Shown: piece after piece, positions 54,020 to 63,214 of the stretch
Position numbering within the stretch: the stretch's first letter is position 1
Layout: each line of letters starts with the position of its first letter
The notes under the pieces: generated by a model
What the model saw: the letters and a program-made list of their open reading frames with translations, nothing else
Databases searched by the model: none
Told to the model about the DNA's origin: nothing
NCBI GenBank assembly: GCA_023954475.1
Contig: JAMLHW010000017.1
Coordinates: forward strand, 43,128-107,127
From: Anaerolineae bacterium
Lineage (GTDB): Bacteria > Chloroflexota > Anaerolineae > Promineifilales > Promineifilaceae
DNA length: 64,000 bases
Direction: 5' to 3'
Position numbers and translations under genes: made by a program

Positions 54020-54874
54020 TTACAGCGCGTACCCGGTCAAACCGACCGCGCCGGGGCCGACATGGACGCCGAGGACGGGTGAAACACGAGCGATGATGAT
54101 CTCGGCCGATTCATATTCACGTTTGAGCTGATTGGCTAACGTCTGCGCGTCTGTCATGTCATCGCTGTACAACACGGCAATGTGCATCTCGCTGCCTTGC
54201 ACCTGACTGAAAAAGTCTTCATATAGTTGTTTGATAGCGCGTTTGCGCGTGCGCGAGCGTGAACCGGCATCGATCAGGCCGGTTTTGTGATCGACGTAGA
54301 TCGACGGTTTGATATTGAGCATCGTGCCGATATAACGCGATGCGCCGCCGATACGGCCACCACGATGTAGATATTCCAGCGTATCGAGCGACACAAACAA
54401 GACGGCGTTGTTGCGCACTTTACGGGCAGCACTGAGCATGGCATTGGCATCACCGCCGGCTTCGCGCGCGCGGGCCGCTGCCAGGACCTGCCATCCCAGG
54501 CTCATCGATGCGCCTTTGGAGTCATAGAGATGCACCACCGCATCGCTCATTGAGACCGCCATTTCGGCCGAAGCATAGGTGCCGCTCAACCCACTGCTGA
54601 TCGTCAGTACGACAATCTCCTGTGCTCCTTCGTCAATTGCTTGTTGGTAGATATCGACAAAAGCCTGTGGCGTCGGCTGCGAGGTTGTCGGCAGTACCGG
54701 ATCGCGCGTGAGGCGTGTGTAGAACGCATCTGCCGTAATGTCAACGCCGTCTTTCAAATCATCGCTGCCCCAAATAATCGAAAGCGGAACCATATAGATA
54801 TTGTATTGTTCAAGCAATTTCTCAGGAATATCACACGTACTGTCAGTAACGATTGCGATGTTGTGTTCAGTCAT
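54020..54874 (-). CDS. DegV family fatty-acid-binding protein
   Basis: 284 residues from ATG at 54874 (GGGAG upstream). The DegV fold: IAIVTDSTCDIPEKLLEQY at the start, DVDITxxxFYxRL-type region, TSQPTPQAFVDIYQ, SSGLSGTYASAEMA and LDTLEYLHRGGRIGG. DegV proteins bind a fatty acid and in some bacteria feed it to FakA; no fakA is adjacent. It follows the acyltransferase gene, from which a terminator separates it. Confidence 0.9.
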   Translation of the reverse strand: MTEHNIAIVTDSTCDIPEKLLEQYNIYMVPLSIIWGSDDLKDGVDITADAFYTRLTRDPVLPTTSQPTPQAFVDIYQQAIDEGAQEIVVLTISSGLSGTYASAEMAVSMSDAVVHLYDSKGASMSLGWQVLAAARAREAGGDANAMLSAARKVRNNAVLFVSLDTLEYLHRGGRIGGASRYIGTMLNIKPSIYVDHKTGLIDAGSRSRTRKRAIKQLYEDFFSQVQGSEMHIAVLYSDDMTDAQTLANQLKREYESAEIIIARVSPVLGVHVGPGAVGLTGYAL

Positions 54875-54900
54875 TTTACTTTTCTCCCACCAAGCTACAT

Positions 54901-54928
54901 AAAAAAACACCCACCCGGCTGGTGAGTG
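54901..54928 (-). terminator. rho-independent terminator of the acyltransferase gene
   Basis: On the minus strand CACTCACC pairs with GGTGGGTG (8 bp, one G-U) and is followed by TTTTTTT. Confidence 0.85.
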
Positions 54929-54979
54929 ACGCCCCAATTATGAAATGATTTGTCTGATTTGGCAATGTGATCACAAAAT

Positions 54980-56971
54980 TCATCCGCCTACCGCCTGCAT
55001 GATGAACTGCACATATGCTTCGCCACCCGTATTGGAAAGATGTGTTTTATCTTCAACGAACCAGTCGCTTTCTGTTGTGGAAAGCCCATTCCAGTCGAGG
55101 AGCTCGGCTTCCGGCCAGCGTGCAACGCCTTCTGCCAGTCGCTTATTGACTGTATACTCCCAACCAACCGGACGTTTGATGTTGACAAAGAGAACGCGTT
55201 GCACATTGTGGTCGAGGAGTATTTGCATCACTTCATCGAACATGTCTGGTTCAAACGGAAAATTCGTTCCGAGATGGATAACAACGGTGGCGGCGAGTTG
55301 ATTTTCGGCCGAAAGCTCCGGAATCAATGCAGGTACATCGCGGAGCAAACGGCTGGCTTTGGTTGCCAGCACGTAGCTTTCAACATCCCACTCATCATCC
55401 CAAAGCCGGAATGTGCTGCCCAAAATAGAGTCGCCAATTAACGTGACACGTAGCTTTGATGACGGAGGCGCGGGCGTCACCAATTTCAACGCAGCCGTAT
55501 CAAGATCATCATCAAAATCGGCCGAAACAAATACAGTTGTAGGAGATGCCGTAGCGACAGCAGTCGGTGTGGCAAATCGGGTTACCTGTGGTGATTCAGC
55601 GACCGGCTCGACCGGCAAAGCAGCACGCGCCAGCGCGCTGCGCGTTGATCGCGGCGTGTTGGTAACCGTGGGCACAAGCGCGATAATCGGTTCAGGTGCT
55701 ACTTGAAGCGCCTCGTTGTTCGCCTGTTGCAACCCAACGGCGCTGCCAAACACCAACAGTAAGCCCAGCACGACGCCAACGGCAACGCCGACACGACCTA
55801 CGCGCTGTTGCACGTCAGCTCCCCAGAGACGCACACCCACCTGTCGTATCGGCTGTTCGACAAGGCGATAGCTGAGTTCTGCCAACACCAGCGTCGCGAT
55901 CAGGTGCACCCCGGTACAACCCGTATGTGACAGCGTGCACTCAAAATTCGGCCGATACAGCACCATAAAAACCCAGTGCCAAAGATAAATCGCATAACTA
56001 CGCGTCCCAATCCAGCGCAGTACCCGGTTCCCCATCAGCTTACTGAGTAGCGTTTGCGGATGGGTCACCGCAATGAGCAACAGACAGGTTACTGCTGCCG
56101 TCAGCAAAAATCCACCACGATAGAGCCAGGGCTGCATCTCATTCAGCGTACTATACAAAATCAGCAAGCCAATCAACGCACCCCACCCCATCAACTCGAC
56201 GACCGGTACGAATCGGCGGGAACGATGCGCCAGATGTTCTGACTTCCACGTACCCGGCTGCCAAACAAGGGCTAGCGCCCCACCCAGCAAAAAACCGGCT
56301 GCCCGTGTGTCGGTACCATAGTAACTGCGCGACGGATCGCCAAGTGGGTCGGTCAGCACGATCATCAACAATGTCGCTGCACCAGCAAGGAACACAATGG
56401 GCAGCAAGAGACGCAGCAGATGTTTGCCGGAACGCACGCGCAGTAGCCACAGCAGAAGCCACAGCAGCAGGGGCCAGAGCAGGTAAAATTGTTCTTCAAC
56501 AGCCAACGACCACAAATGGCGCAACAGGGGTGGTCGGCCGAATTGTTCAAAATAGGGAATGTCGCGAAAGATGTAAACCCAATTGGTGACGTAGAACAGG
56601 GACGCGACAATATCTTCACGCAAACGCACCCATGCGTCCGGCGCCCACAAAAATGCTGCCGGCACGACGAGTATGAGCAGAAGCCACAATGCAGGCAGCA
56701 AGCGACGTGCACGACGCAGCCAGAATCGCTTGAGATCGAGCCGTCCATTTGCCAGGTATTCGCGCAGCAGCAGCGAGCTGATCAGATAGCCCGAAATGAC
56801 AAAAAAGCTCTCCACACCAAGAAAACCACCAGCGGCCCAAAAGTACCCTGCATGATAGAAAAAGACAGCCAGCACGGCGACGGCACGGATACCATCCAAT
56901 CCGGGCATGTAGGTCAATCGTGCCGGGTTTTCCGACTGTGGGGAAGTTTGAATCGACACAGGTTGGTCCAA
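54980..56971 (-). CDS. OatA-like O-acyltransferase with SGNH domain
   Basis: 663 residues. N-terminal acyltransferase-3 domain with about ten membrane helices (YMPGLDGIRAVAVLAVFFYH, FLGVESFFVISGYLISSLL). A Thr/Pro-rich linker follows, then a C-terminal SGNH hydrolase-like domain with LIGDSILG and terminal DKTHLS, the Asp-His pair. The N-terminal half passes an acyl group across the membrane and the SGNH half places it on a cell-wall or exopolysaccharide sugar. It starts 4 bases after the PH-AlbA gene, so the two are cotranscribed. Confidence 0.88.
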   Translation of the reverse strand: MDQPVSIQTSPQSENPARLTYMPGLDGIRAVAVLAVFFYHAGYFWAAGGFLGVESFFVISGYLISSLLLREYLANGRLDLKRFWLRRARRLLPALWLLLILVVPAAFLWAPDAWVRLREDIVASLFYVTNWVYIFRDIPYFEQFGRPPLLRHLWSLAVEEQFYLLWPLLLWLLLWLLRVRSGKHLLRLLLPIVFLAGAATLLMIVLTDPLGDPSRSYYGTDTRAAGFLLGGALALVWQPGTWKSEHLAHRSRRFVPVVELMGWGALIGLLILYSTLNEMQPWLYRGGFLLTAAVTCLLLIAVTHPQTLLSKLMGNRVLRWIGTRSYAIYLWHWVFMVLYRPNFECTLSHTGCTGVHLIATLVLAELSYRLVEQPIRQVGVRLWGADVQQRVGRVGVAVGVVLGLLLVFGSAVGLQQANNEALQVAPEPIIALVPTVTNTPRSTRSALARAALPVEPVAESPQVTRFATPTAVATASPTTVFVSADFDDDLDTAALKLVTPAPPSSKLRVTLIGDSILGSTFRLWDDEWDVESYVLATKASRLLRDVPALIPELSAENQLAATVVIHLGTNFPFEPDMFDEVMQILLDHNVQRVLFVNIKRPVGWEYTVNKRLAEGVARWPEAELLDWNGLSTTESDWFVEDKTHLSNTGGEAYVQFIMQAVGG

Positions 56972-56975
56972 CGGC

Positions 56976-57995
56976 TCAGGGACGACTGTTTTCGGCCGAA
57001 AACCGCGTCTGAATATACCGTACCGCCTGACTCAGTTCCAGTGGCTGGCTTGAATTGCCGGTACGAATGTAAAACGATTCCGATCCTTTGTGCTTGAGAT
57101 AGACAGGATAGGACGACGGGCTGACGGCAAGGACACAAACGGTCTGCTTGTCAACTTCCTCAAACCGTATTTCCAGATAGTGGCGATATTCTGCGCCGAT
57201 CATGCGGTTGAATGCCATATTGAGTACGTTTTCATAGCCATCGACGCCCGGTTTGTTGATCGCCTGCCAATCGGGCTCCAATCCAATAGCGATGCCGTCG
57301 TCGTCCACGCCCAGCAAAACAACGCCGCCCGCCGAGTTCATATACGCCGCCACATTTTTCATCGTCGGTACATTGAGTTCTTTGTTGACCGCATTGCGGC
57401 GATAATCCCAAAGAAAACTGGCCTTGAATTCGACGAATTGCCCTTCTCCGGCAATGAGCATCTCGGCCACACTCATCTGTTTGGCTGACACGGCTTCGTC
57501 GGGCGGCTCGAGTAACTGCTCGATTCGGCGGGCATTGTAATGTGGGCTGGTGAGATTTTTCAGGCGCACCGATTCGGCCGAATTGTGCATGATCAAATGC
57601 AATGTACCGTAATCAAATTGTCGGCCGAAACGACTCTGTGTCACCTCAATGCGATCAATTGCCTGTGTAGGCGTCAAGTGGCGTCGGCCGAACAGCGCTC
57701 CACCCTGGTAAACGACATCCTCTGCATCAATCACATAGGCACGTCCGTACCACACCGCAAATGCGCCAATAATCACCATCGCTTGCGCCAGGGCAACGGC
57801 GGCTGTCACCAACACAGGGTACGAAATAGCATCGGCAAAAGACAATTCACTGTAAGCCGCTTCCGATGAACGAAACAACGTGAACAACAGCACCGGCCCC
57901 AAAGCAAATAACAACTCAATTACGAGTACGTTAAATACAAAGGTCAGCGGGGTTGGCTGCAATACCAGTGTGCGATCTTGTTGTGGTAAAACCAT
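56976..57995 (-). CDS. membrane bPH_2 - AlbA_2 (Schlafen-like) fusion protein
   Basis: 339 residues. Two N-terminal membrane helices (about 20-90) are followed by a bacterial PH domain (VVYQGGALFGRRHLTPTQAIDRIEV) and a C-terminal AlbA_2 domain (FVEFKASFLWDYRRN, GGVVLLGVDDDG, FYIRTGNSSQPLEL). AlbA_2 is shared with Schlafen-type proteins and usually binds or cleaves nucleic acid, but here it is tethered to the membrane by the PH module. Role unknown. It is upstream of, and 4 bases from, the acyltransferase. Three palindrome copies lie within about 120 bases. Confidence 0.78.
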   Translation of the reverse strand: MVLPQQDRTLVLQPTPLTFVFNVLVIELLFALGPVLLFTLFRSSEAAYSELSFADAISYPVLVTAAVALAQAMVIIGAFAVWYGRAYVIDAEDVVYQGGALFGRRHLTPTQAIDRIEVTQSRFGRQFDYGTLHLIMHNSAESVRLKNLTSPHYNARRIEQLLEPPDEAVSAKQMSVAEMLIAGEGQFVEFKASFLWDYRRNAVNKELNVPTMKNVAAYMNSAGGVVLLGVDDDGIAIGLEPDWQAINKPGVDGYENVLNMAFNRMIGAEYRHYLEIRFEEVDKQTVCVLAVSPSSYPVYLKHKGSESFYIRTGNSSQPLELSQAVRYIQTRFSAENSRP

Positions 57996-58188
57996 ATAAC
58001 TGTCGTTTCAGTCAGGCAAGTGGTCAAAACTGCCCACTTCAACGCGATTATACCGTGTCAAATGCCTCGATGGTAACAGAGCAATTCAAGTCATTGGTGT
58101 GTGATCAGCAGTGACACGCACAGCAGTTTAGTTCGCCGTAAGTGTCGCTTGACGCCCTTAGTGCCCGATGCTATCCTGTGAGCAATGC

Positions 58189-58214
58189 GGCCACAATCGG
58201 CCGATTTTGTGGCC
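58189..58214. other. long imperfect palindrome around a TCGGCCGA core
   Basis: GGCCACAA and TTGTGGCC flank a central TCGGCCGA (58197-58204) upstream of the TPR gene. The arms pair perfectly. It lies in the 259-base gap between two divergent genes, which has no other feature I recognise. Confidence 0.75.
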
Positions 58215-58254
58215 AACGGGATGATGCGTTGGCCTTTTTTCTGACTGAAATACC

Positions 58255-59466
58255 ATGGAAATCCGCCGCCGACCACCACGACATCCACGCCAGGGACCAT
58301 CTTGCCTGCTGATGCTCGCTGTTATCGTCGCCTTTTTCGCCGGTGCATACATCGTGCTCAACGCCGACGACGTGCGCAGTGCCGTCTTGCCGGCACCCAC
58401 TCCGACTCCGACAACATCGCCGGCCTCCTATGCCACCAGCGCCAAACTGTATGTACGCGACGGTGAATTCGAAAACGCCATCAACGCGTATGAAGCCGCT
58501 GTGCAACTGGCTCCGGACAATGTCGACTATTTGATCAGCCTGATCGAGTTGCTGGTCACAACCGGTCAGACTGACCGGGCGCTGGAATTGGCAGAAACAG
58601 CCGTTGCCCTGGCCGGAGAAGATGACCGCGTGCAAACAGTGCGGGCTGCAGCGCTGTTAGCCAATGCCAACAAATTGAGCGACGCAGGCAAGAATGCTGA
58701 GGAAGAATACGCCAAGGCAGGCGAAGCAGCGCGCAACGCAACAACTCTCAATCCGGAAAACGGGGAAGCGTATGCGTATTTGGCGGCTGCTCTTGTCGCT
58801 CAGGGCGATCTCTATTTCGGTGATGCCTATGATATGGCAGAGTTGGCCGTTGCCTATGAGCCGGATAATGCCGGCGTTCAATACTACTATGCTCAGGTTT
58901 TGGAAAATCAGGGTTATTATGAAGCTGCGCGACGCGCTTTGGAACAGGCACTTGCGCTCGATCCTGATTTTATCCCTGCATATACGAGCCTGGCGCGCAT
59001 CTACTTTTTCTTTTCCAATGAGCGTCAAAGCGCTATTTTGATGCTCAAAGATGCGCTCGAGCGCGATCCGGACAACGCGGATCTGTATGATACGCTGTCT
59101 TTCTTCTACTTGACTGCCGGTCAATATCCGGAAGCGGAGGAAAACGCGCTGGCAGCCGTCGAATATGCCCCTGACATGGTGCGCGCGCGGGCGCACTTGG
59201 GGCGGGCTTATTTCGGCCGACTCAATTACGAAAGGGCGATTCCCCAATTGGAAGCTGCCGTTGCCGGTTATGGCGAACCAACCAATACGACCTCCCTGTA
59301 TTTTGTGATGCTCGGGCTGGCGTATTATTATGAAAATTCGGCCGATTGCTCGCGTGCCGTCCCGCTTTTTGAAGCCTCCCTTGCTGTTTCCTTTCCCGAC
59401 TCACCAGGCGAAATCAATGCCCTCGAAGGCCTCGAACTGTGTCGCCAAACACAGATCAATCAGTAG
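58255..59466 (+). CDS. membrane-anchored TPR protein
   Basis: 403 residues. One N-terminal membrane helix (about 17-36), a Pro/Thr linker, then about eight tetratricopeptide repeats (VRDGEFENAINAYEAAVQLAP, AQVLENQGYYEAARRALEQA, LGRAYFGRLNYERAIPQLEA). TPR domains bind protein partners. There is no enzyme domain, so it is likely a scaffold outside the membrane. The start codon is ATG at 58255 in a hairpin-rich region. groES is downstream but with its own promoter. Confidence 0.85.
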   Translation: MEIRRRPPRHPRQGPSCLLMLAVIVAFFAGAYIVLNADDVRSAVLPAPTPTPTTSPASYATSAKLYVRDGEFENAINAYEAAVQLAPDNVDYLISLIELLVTTGQTDRALELAETAVALAGEDDRVQTVRAAALLANANKLSDAGKNAEEEYAKAGEAARNATTLNPENGEAYAYLAAALVAQGDLYFGDAYDMAELAVAYEPDNAGVQYYYAQVLENQGYYEAARRALEQALALDPDFIPAYTSLARIYFFFSNERQSAILMLKDALERDPDNADLYDTLSFFYLTAGQYPEAEENALAAVEYAPDMVRARAHLGRAYFGRLNYERAIPQLEAAVAGYGEPTNTTSLYFVMLGLAYYYENSADCSRAVPLFEASLAVSFPDSPGEINALEGLELCRQTQINQ

Positions 59467-59531
59467 ACACAGCCTGTCTGCTGCATGCCCCTTTTTCCGT
59501 TAGCACTCCGTTTGATCGACTGCCAAAAAAC

Positions 59532-59560
59532 TTGACATCCACACTGGCGACAGCTAAAAT
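59532..59560 (+). promoter_or_regulatory. groESL promoter
   Basis: TTGACA, 17-base spacer, TAAAAT, followed at about 13 bases by a CIRCE element and then groES. Confidence 0.88.
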
Positions 59561-59572
59561 TTGTAGCGATTT

Positions 59573-59599
59573 TTAGCACTCTAACATCGCGAGTGCTAA
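59573..59599. promoter_or_regulatory. CIRCE operator for HrcA
   Basis: TTAGCACTC, 9 bases, GAGTGCTAA: an exact CIRCE element. HrcA binds it and represses heat-shock genes under normal conditions. The repeat lies within the transcript leader of groES. Confidence 0.97.
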
Positions 59600-59642
59600 G
59601 AAACCAACCATATGCTTGCAAGTCGCAAAGGAGTTTTGTCAC

Positions 59643-59936
59643 ATGTCAATCAATTTGAAACCGCTTGGTGACCGAGTGATCGTGGAACCACAAGAAAAAG
59701 AAGAAATGACCGCATCCGGTATCGTTTTACCTGAAACAGCCAAAGAAAAACCGCAACAAGGTACCATTCTCGCTGTCGGCCCAGGCCGCCGCGATGAAGA
59801 CGGCGATTATATCGAGATGGATGTTGCCGTTGGCGATGTCGTCCTCTATGCAAAATACGCCGGTACTGAAGTCAAAATCGATGGTACAAAATACCTGATT
59901 TTGAAAGAATCTGACATTCTGGCAATCGTCCAATAA
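59643..59936 (+). CDS. groES: co-chaperonin GroES
   Basis: 97 residues from ATG at 59643, chosen for AAAGGAG at correct spacing; an upstream ATG adds nine residues that do not belong. It shows [11 protein letters not shown], the mobile loop region [11 protein letters not shown] and [17 protein letters not shown]. It caps the GroEL ring during folding. A CIRCE element and consensus promoter precede it. Confidence 0.97.
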   Translation: MSINLKPLGDRVIVEPQEKEEMTASGIVLPETAKEKPQQGTILAVGPGRRDEDGDYIEMDVAVGDVVLYAKYAGTEVKIDGTKYLILKESDILAIVQ

Positions 59937-59971
59937 TTTAGCACTTACACGCAAGGAGTTAACAAATTATC

Positions 59972-61624
59972 ATGGCTAAACAACTCATCTTTTCCGAAGA
60001 TGCTCGCCGCAGACTCAAAACCGGCGTAGATATTCTGGCCGGTGCCGTCTCCACTACTTTGGGGCCAAAAGGGCGCAACGTTGCTCTGGATAAGAAATTT
60101 GGCGCACCAACCATCACGCACGACGGCGTAACTGTTGCCAAGGAAATTGAACTGGAAGACCCGTATGAAAATATGGGTGCCCAATTGCTCAAAGAAGCCG
60201 CCACCAAAACCAATGACATTGCTGGTGACGGTACGACGACGGCGACGGTTTTGGCACAACATATCGTCAATGAAGGTCTTAAGAATGTCGCCGCTGGTGC
60301 TAATCCCATGCAGTTGAAACGCGGCATTGAAGCTGCCACACAGAAACTATCCGTTGCTATCAAAGACATGGCTGTTTCTATCGACAGCGTTGAAGAAATC
60401 GCTTCTGTTGCGTCTATTTCCGCGCAAGATGACGAAATCGGCCGATTGATTGCCAACGTGATGGATAAAGTCGGTAAAGACGGCGTCATTACCGTAGAAG
60501 AATCGCGTGGTCTGGAATTCGAGACTGAGTATGTCGACGGTATGCAATTTGATCGTGGTTACATCAGCCCTTACTTCATCACCGATGCCGATTCAATGGA
60601 AGCCGTCATCGAAGACGCTTACGTGCTGATTCACGACAAAAAGATTAGCTCAGCCCAGGATTTGCTGCCGATTTTGGAAAAATTGATGCAGACCGGCAAA
60701 CGCAACCTCGTCGTCATTGCCGAAGACGTTGACGGCGAAGCGCTGGCAACGTTGGTATTGAACAAATTGCGCGGCACATTCAACGCCCTGGCTGTCAAAG
60801 CCCCCGGATTTGGCGACCGCCGCAAAGCCATGCTGCAAGACATCGCCGTTTTGACCGGTGGTCAGGTCATCACCGAAGAAATGGGCCGCAAGCTGGAAAG
60901 TGCCCAGATGAGTGATTTGGGCCGTGCAGCCAAAATCGTTTCGACCAAAGACGAAACAGTTGTCGTTGACGGTCAAGGCGACCAGCCAATGATTGCTGGA
61001 CGTGTTGAGCAAATCAAGACTGAAATCGACCGCAGCACCTCCGATTACGACCGCGAGAAACTGCAAGAGCGTTTGGCCAAATTGGCCGGCGGTGTGGCTG
61101 TCATTCGCGTCGGCGCGGCCACCGAAGTCGAGCTGAAAGAGAAGAAACACCGCGTGGAAGATGCGCTGAGCGCAACCCGCGCCGCTGTTGAAGAAGGTAT
61201 TGTACCAGGCGGCGGTGTCGCGTTGATCAATGCGCTGAGCGCTTTGGACGACATTACGCTGGCTGATCAAGATGCCACAACCGGTGCAGCAATCTTGAAG
61301 AAAGCCCTCAAAGCGCCAATGCGTAAAATTGCCGAGAATGCAGGCCAAAACGGTGACGTTATCATCCAGAATGTGATGCTGAAGCAGGAAGCCGCTGGTG
61401 ACCGCAACATTGGCTACAACGTCCTGACCGGTGAATATGTCAATATGATCAAAGCCGGCATTATTGACCCGGCCAAGGTGACGCGTGGTGCGCTGGAAAA
61501 TGCAGCCAGTATCGCCTCCATGATTTTGACGACCGAAGCGTTGATCACGGACATTCCGGAAGAAGAACCGGCGATGCCTATGGGTGGCGGCGCCCCAGGT
61601 ATGGGCGGCATGGGCGGGTTCTAA
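59972..61624 (+). CDS. groEL: chaperonin GroEL
   Basis: 550 residues. Typical blocks are [39 protein letters not shown] and the Gly-Met-rich C-terminus ([15 protein letters not shown]). It begins 35 bases after groES, with AAGGAG upstream, and ends in a terminator. Full length and intact. Confidence 0.98.
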   Translation: MAKQLIFSEDARRRLKTGVDILAGAVSTTLGPKGRNVALDKKFGAPTITHDGVTVAKEIELEDPYENMGAQLLKEAATKTNDIAGDGTTTATVLAQHIVNEGLKNVAAGANPMQLKRGIEAATQKLSVAIKDMAVSIDSVEEIASVASISAQDDEIGRLIANVMDKVGKDGVITVEESRGLEFETEYVDGMQFDRGYISPYFITDADSMEAVIEDAYVLIHDKKISSAQDLLPILEKLMQTGKRNLVVIAEDVDGEALATLVLNKLRGTFNALAVKAPGFGDRRKAMLQDIAVLTGGQVITEEMGRKLESAQMSDLGRAAKIVSTKDETVVVDGQGDQPMIAGRVEQIKTEIDRSTSDYDREKLQERLAKLAGGVAVIRVGAATEVELKEKKHRVEDALSATRAAVEEGIVPGGGVALINALSALDDITLADQDATTGAAILKKALKAPMRKIAENAGQNGDVIIQNVMLKQEAAGDRNIGYNVLTGEYVNMIKAGIIDPAKVTRGALENAASIASMILTTEALITDIPEEEPAMPMGGGAPGMGGMGGF

Positions 61625-61650
61625 CCCTCTCAACCCACTTAACAACCATA

Positions 61651-61690
61651 AGCGGGATCGGCTTCGGCCGATTCCGCTTTTTCTTTTTTT
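61651..61690 (+). terminator. rho-independent terminator of groESL, built on a TCGGCCGA copy
   Basis: AGCGGGATCGGC pairs with GCCGATTCCGCT (12 bp, one G-U) and is followed by TTTTTCTTTTTTT. The loop and right arm contain a palindrome copy. Confidence 0.93.
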
Positions 61691-61772
61691 ACGGCATCGT
61701 TTCGGCCGAATATCGAAAATGAGAACGCTGCACAATCTTCCTCCAGATTAATGAAATTAGCGCGTGTTTCGT

Positions 61773-61801
61773 TTGCTGTGCCGTACTGTTCATGCTACAA
61801 T
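61773..61801 (+). promoter_or_regulatory. candidate rplS promoter with extended -10
   Basis: TTGCTG, 17-base spacer, TGC-TACAAT (extended -10). The expected start, about 61808, lies just before a strong hairpin. Confidence 0.6.
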
Positions 61802-61812
61802 TCTTAGTCGCT

Positions 61813-61829
61813 GCCCACACGTTGTGGGC
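61813..61829 (+). promoter_or_regulatory. leader hairpin in the rplS transcript
   Basis: GCCCACA pairs with TGTGGGC (7 bp, 3-base loop) at the predicted 5' end of the rplS message, and a smaller TGGG/CCCA hairpin follows. The leader of about 120 bases could stabilise the RNA or bind L19. The rest of the gap 61625-61930 is the groEL terminator and a palindrome copy at 61702. Confidence 0.5.
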
Positions 61830-61930
61830 TTGTTTATGGGTACGCCCAGATACACATTGCACAATAGCGTCGCAAAAAGCGGCTAAAAAAAGCAGTCACC
61901 TCAGTGGCTCGCGGTTGAAGAGGTTAGAAC

Positions 61931-62290
61931 ATGTCCGATCTACTATTACAAGCTTTTGAAGCACCGGTAAACGAAAAACTACCGCGCCTGCGCGTTGGCG
62001 ACAGCGTCACTGTCTACGTGCGCATCAATGTCGGTGACAAAAATGAACGTACCCAGATGATTCGCGGGATGATTATTCGCATGAGCGGCGGCGGTAACAA
62101 CGAGAGTTTCACTGTACGGCGTATTGCCCCAGGTGGTGTCGGTGTCGAACTGACCTATTTGACACGCTCCCCGCGCATTGAACGCATTGAAATACAGCGT
62201 CACGCTCACGTACGCCGCGCCAAGCTCTATTTCATGCGCGAACGCAGCGGTAAATCAGCACGGTTGCGCGAGAAACGGTACGATCTGTAA
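61931..62290 (+). CDS. rplS: 50S ribosomal protein L19
   Basis: 119 residues. Typical blocks are PRLRVGDSVTVYVRI, GVGVELTYLTRSPRIERIEI and HVRRAKLYFMRERSGKSARLREK. L19 lies at the 30S-50S interface. Usual partners rpsP, rimM and trmD are not adjacent. AGAGG is just upstream of the ATG. A terminator follows. Confidence 0.97.
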   Translation: MSDLLLQAFEAPVNEKLPRLRVGDSVTVYVRINVGDKNERTQMIRGMIIRMSGGGNNESFTVRRIAPGGVGVELTYLTRSPRIERIEIQRHAHVRRAKLYFMRERSGKSARLREKRYDL

Positions 62291-62372
62291 CTTTCTCCGG
62301 ATTGGTTGTCAGCGTGCCGATAGTTTCGGCCGATGATGCTGGCATCTTTCCTCACAACTCAGTATGATCACA

Positions 62373-62402
62373 GGTGCAAGTCACGCGACTTGCGCCTTTT
62401 TT
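62373..62402 (+). terminator. rho-independent terminator of rplS
   Basis: GGTGCAAGTC pairs with GACTTGCGCC (10 bp, one G-U, 4-base loop) followed by TTTTTT. Confidence 0.92.
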
Positions 62403-62421
62403 GTTTTGTGGAGACCTTGTT

Positions 62422-63207
62422 ATGCCCGAGCAGCATCCAATAATCGGTATTACAACGTATGAAAAACGTGTCGGTTTTGATCCCGACATAGACATGGTCG
62501 GCATCGCCACCGACTACAAAAATGCGGTATTACGTGCCGGCGGCATCCCCATTTTGCTGCCGCTGGGACTGCCACCAGCGGCAATTCGCACCATGATGCA
62601 CAAAATCGACGGCCTCGTTTTGCCCGGCGGCGGCGACATTGAGCCGACACGCTACAACGGTCACGAACGCCATCCACGCCTGCGCGGCATTGATCCGCTG
62701 CGGGATGAGATGGAAATAATCGCCGTGCGTGAAGCCATTGAGCTGGACATTCCGATCCTGGCGATTTGTCGTGGCCATCAACTGCTCAACGTCGCACTCG
62801 GCGGCGCATTGTGGCAGGATGTCGCTTCACAAATGCCGGAGTCAATCGATCACGATTTCTACCGCGAAGGTGTCGCACGCAATTACCGGCCACATTCTGT
62901 TGCAATTCGGCCGAATTCCAGACTCGCCACCCTGCTCAACACAAACAACACCCCGGTCAACAGCATCCACCACCAGGGCGTCAAAACGGCAGGAAACGGG
63001 TTGATTGTCACCGCTACAGCTCCCGACGGCTTGATAGAGGCGACCGAGCTACCCGGCAAACGTTTTGTCGTCAGCGTGCAATGGCATCCGGAAGGCTTGA
63101 TCGACATTGATCCGCGTATGCTAGGGCTTTTCGATGGACTGATCAAAGCTGCTTGCGCTGATTGTGCGCCATCGACCAACGGATCGGTGCCGTCATTCAG
63201 CAGCTAG
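62422..63207 (+). CDS. class I glutamine amidotransferase-like hydrolase (peptidase C26)
   Basis: 261 residues from ATG at 62422 with GGAG upstream; the longer frame begins inside the rplS terminator. Catalytic Cys in ICRGHQLLNVALGG and His/Glu in QWHPEG form the amidohydrolase triad. GLVLPGGGDIEP and HHQGVKTAGNGL fit the PuuD group that cleaves gamma-glutamyl-GABA, but related enzymes have other gamma-glutamyl substrates. It is followed 7 bases later by murI. Confidence 0.85.
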   Translation: MPEQHPIIGITTYEKRVGFDPDIDMVGIATDYKNAVLRAGGIPILLPLGLPPAAIRTMMHKIDGLVLPGGGDIEPTRYNGHERHPRLRGIDPLRDEMEIIAVREAIELDIPILAICRGHQLLNVALGGALWQDVASQMPESIDHDFYREGVARNYRPHSVAIRPNSRLATLLNTNNTPVNSIHHQGVKTAGNGLIVTATAPDGLIEATELPGKRFVVSVQWHPEGLIDIDPRMLGLFDGLIKAACADCAPSTNGSVPSFSS

Positions 63208-63214
63208 ACGGCTT

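Noticed and set aside
60650..61735. 361-residue minus-strand frame opposite groEL
   Set aside because: It is the antisense of groEL and has no family features. Long antisense frames are expected from codon bias.
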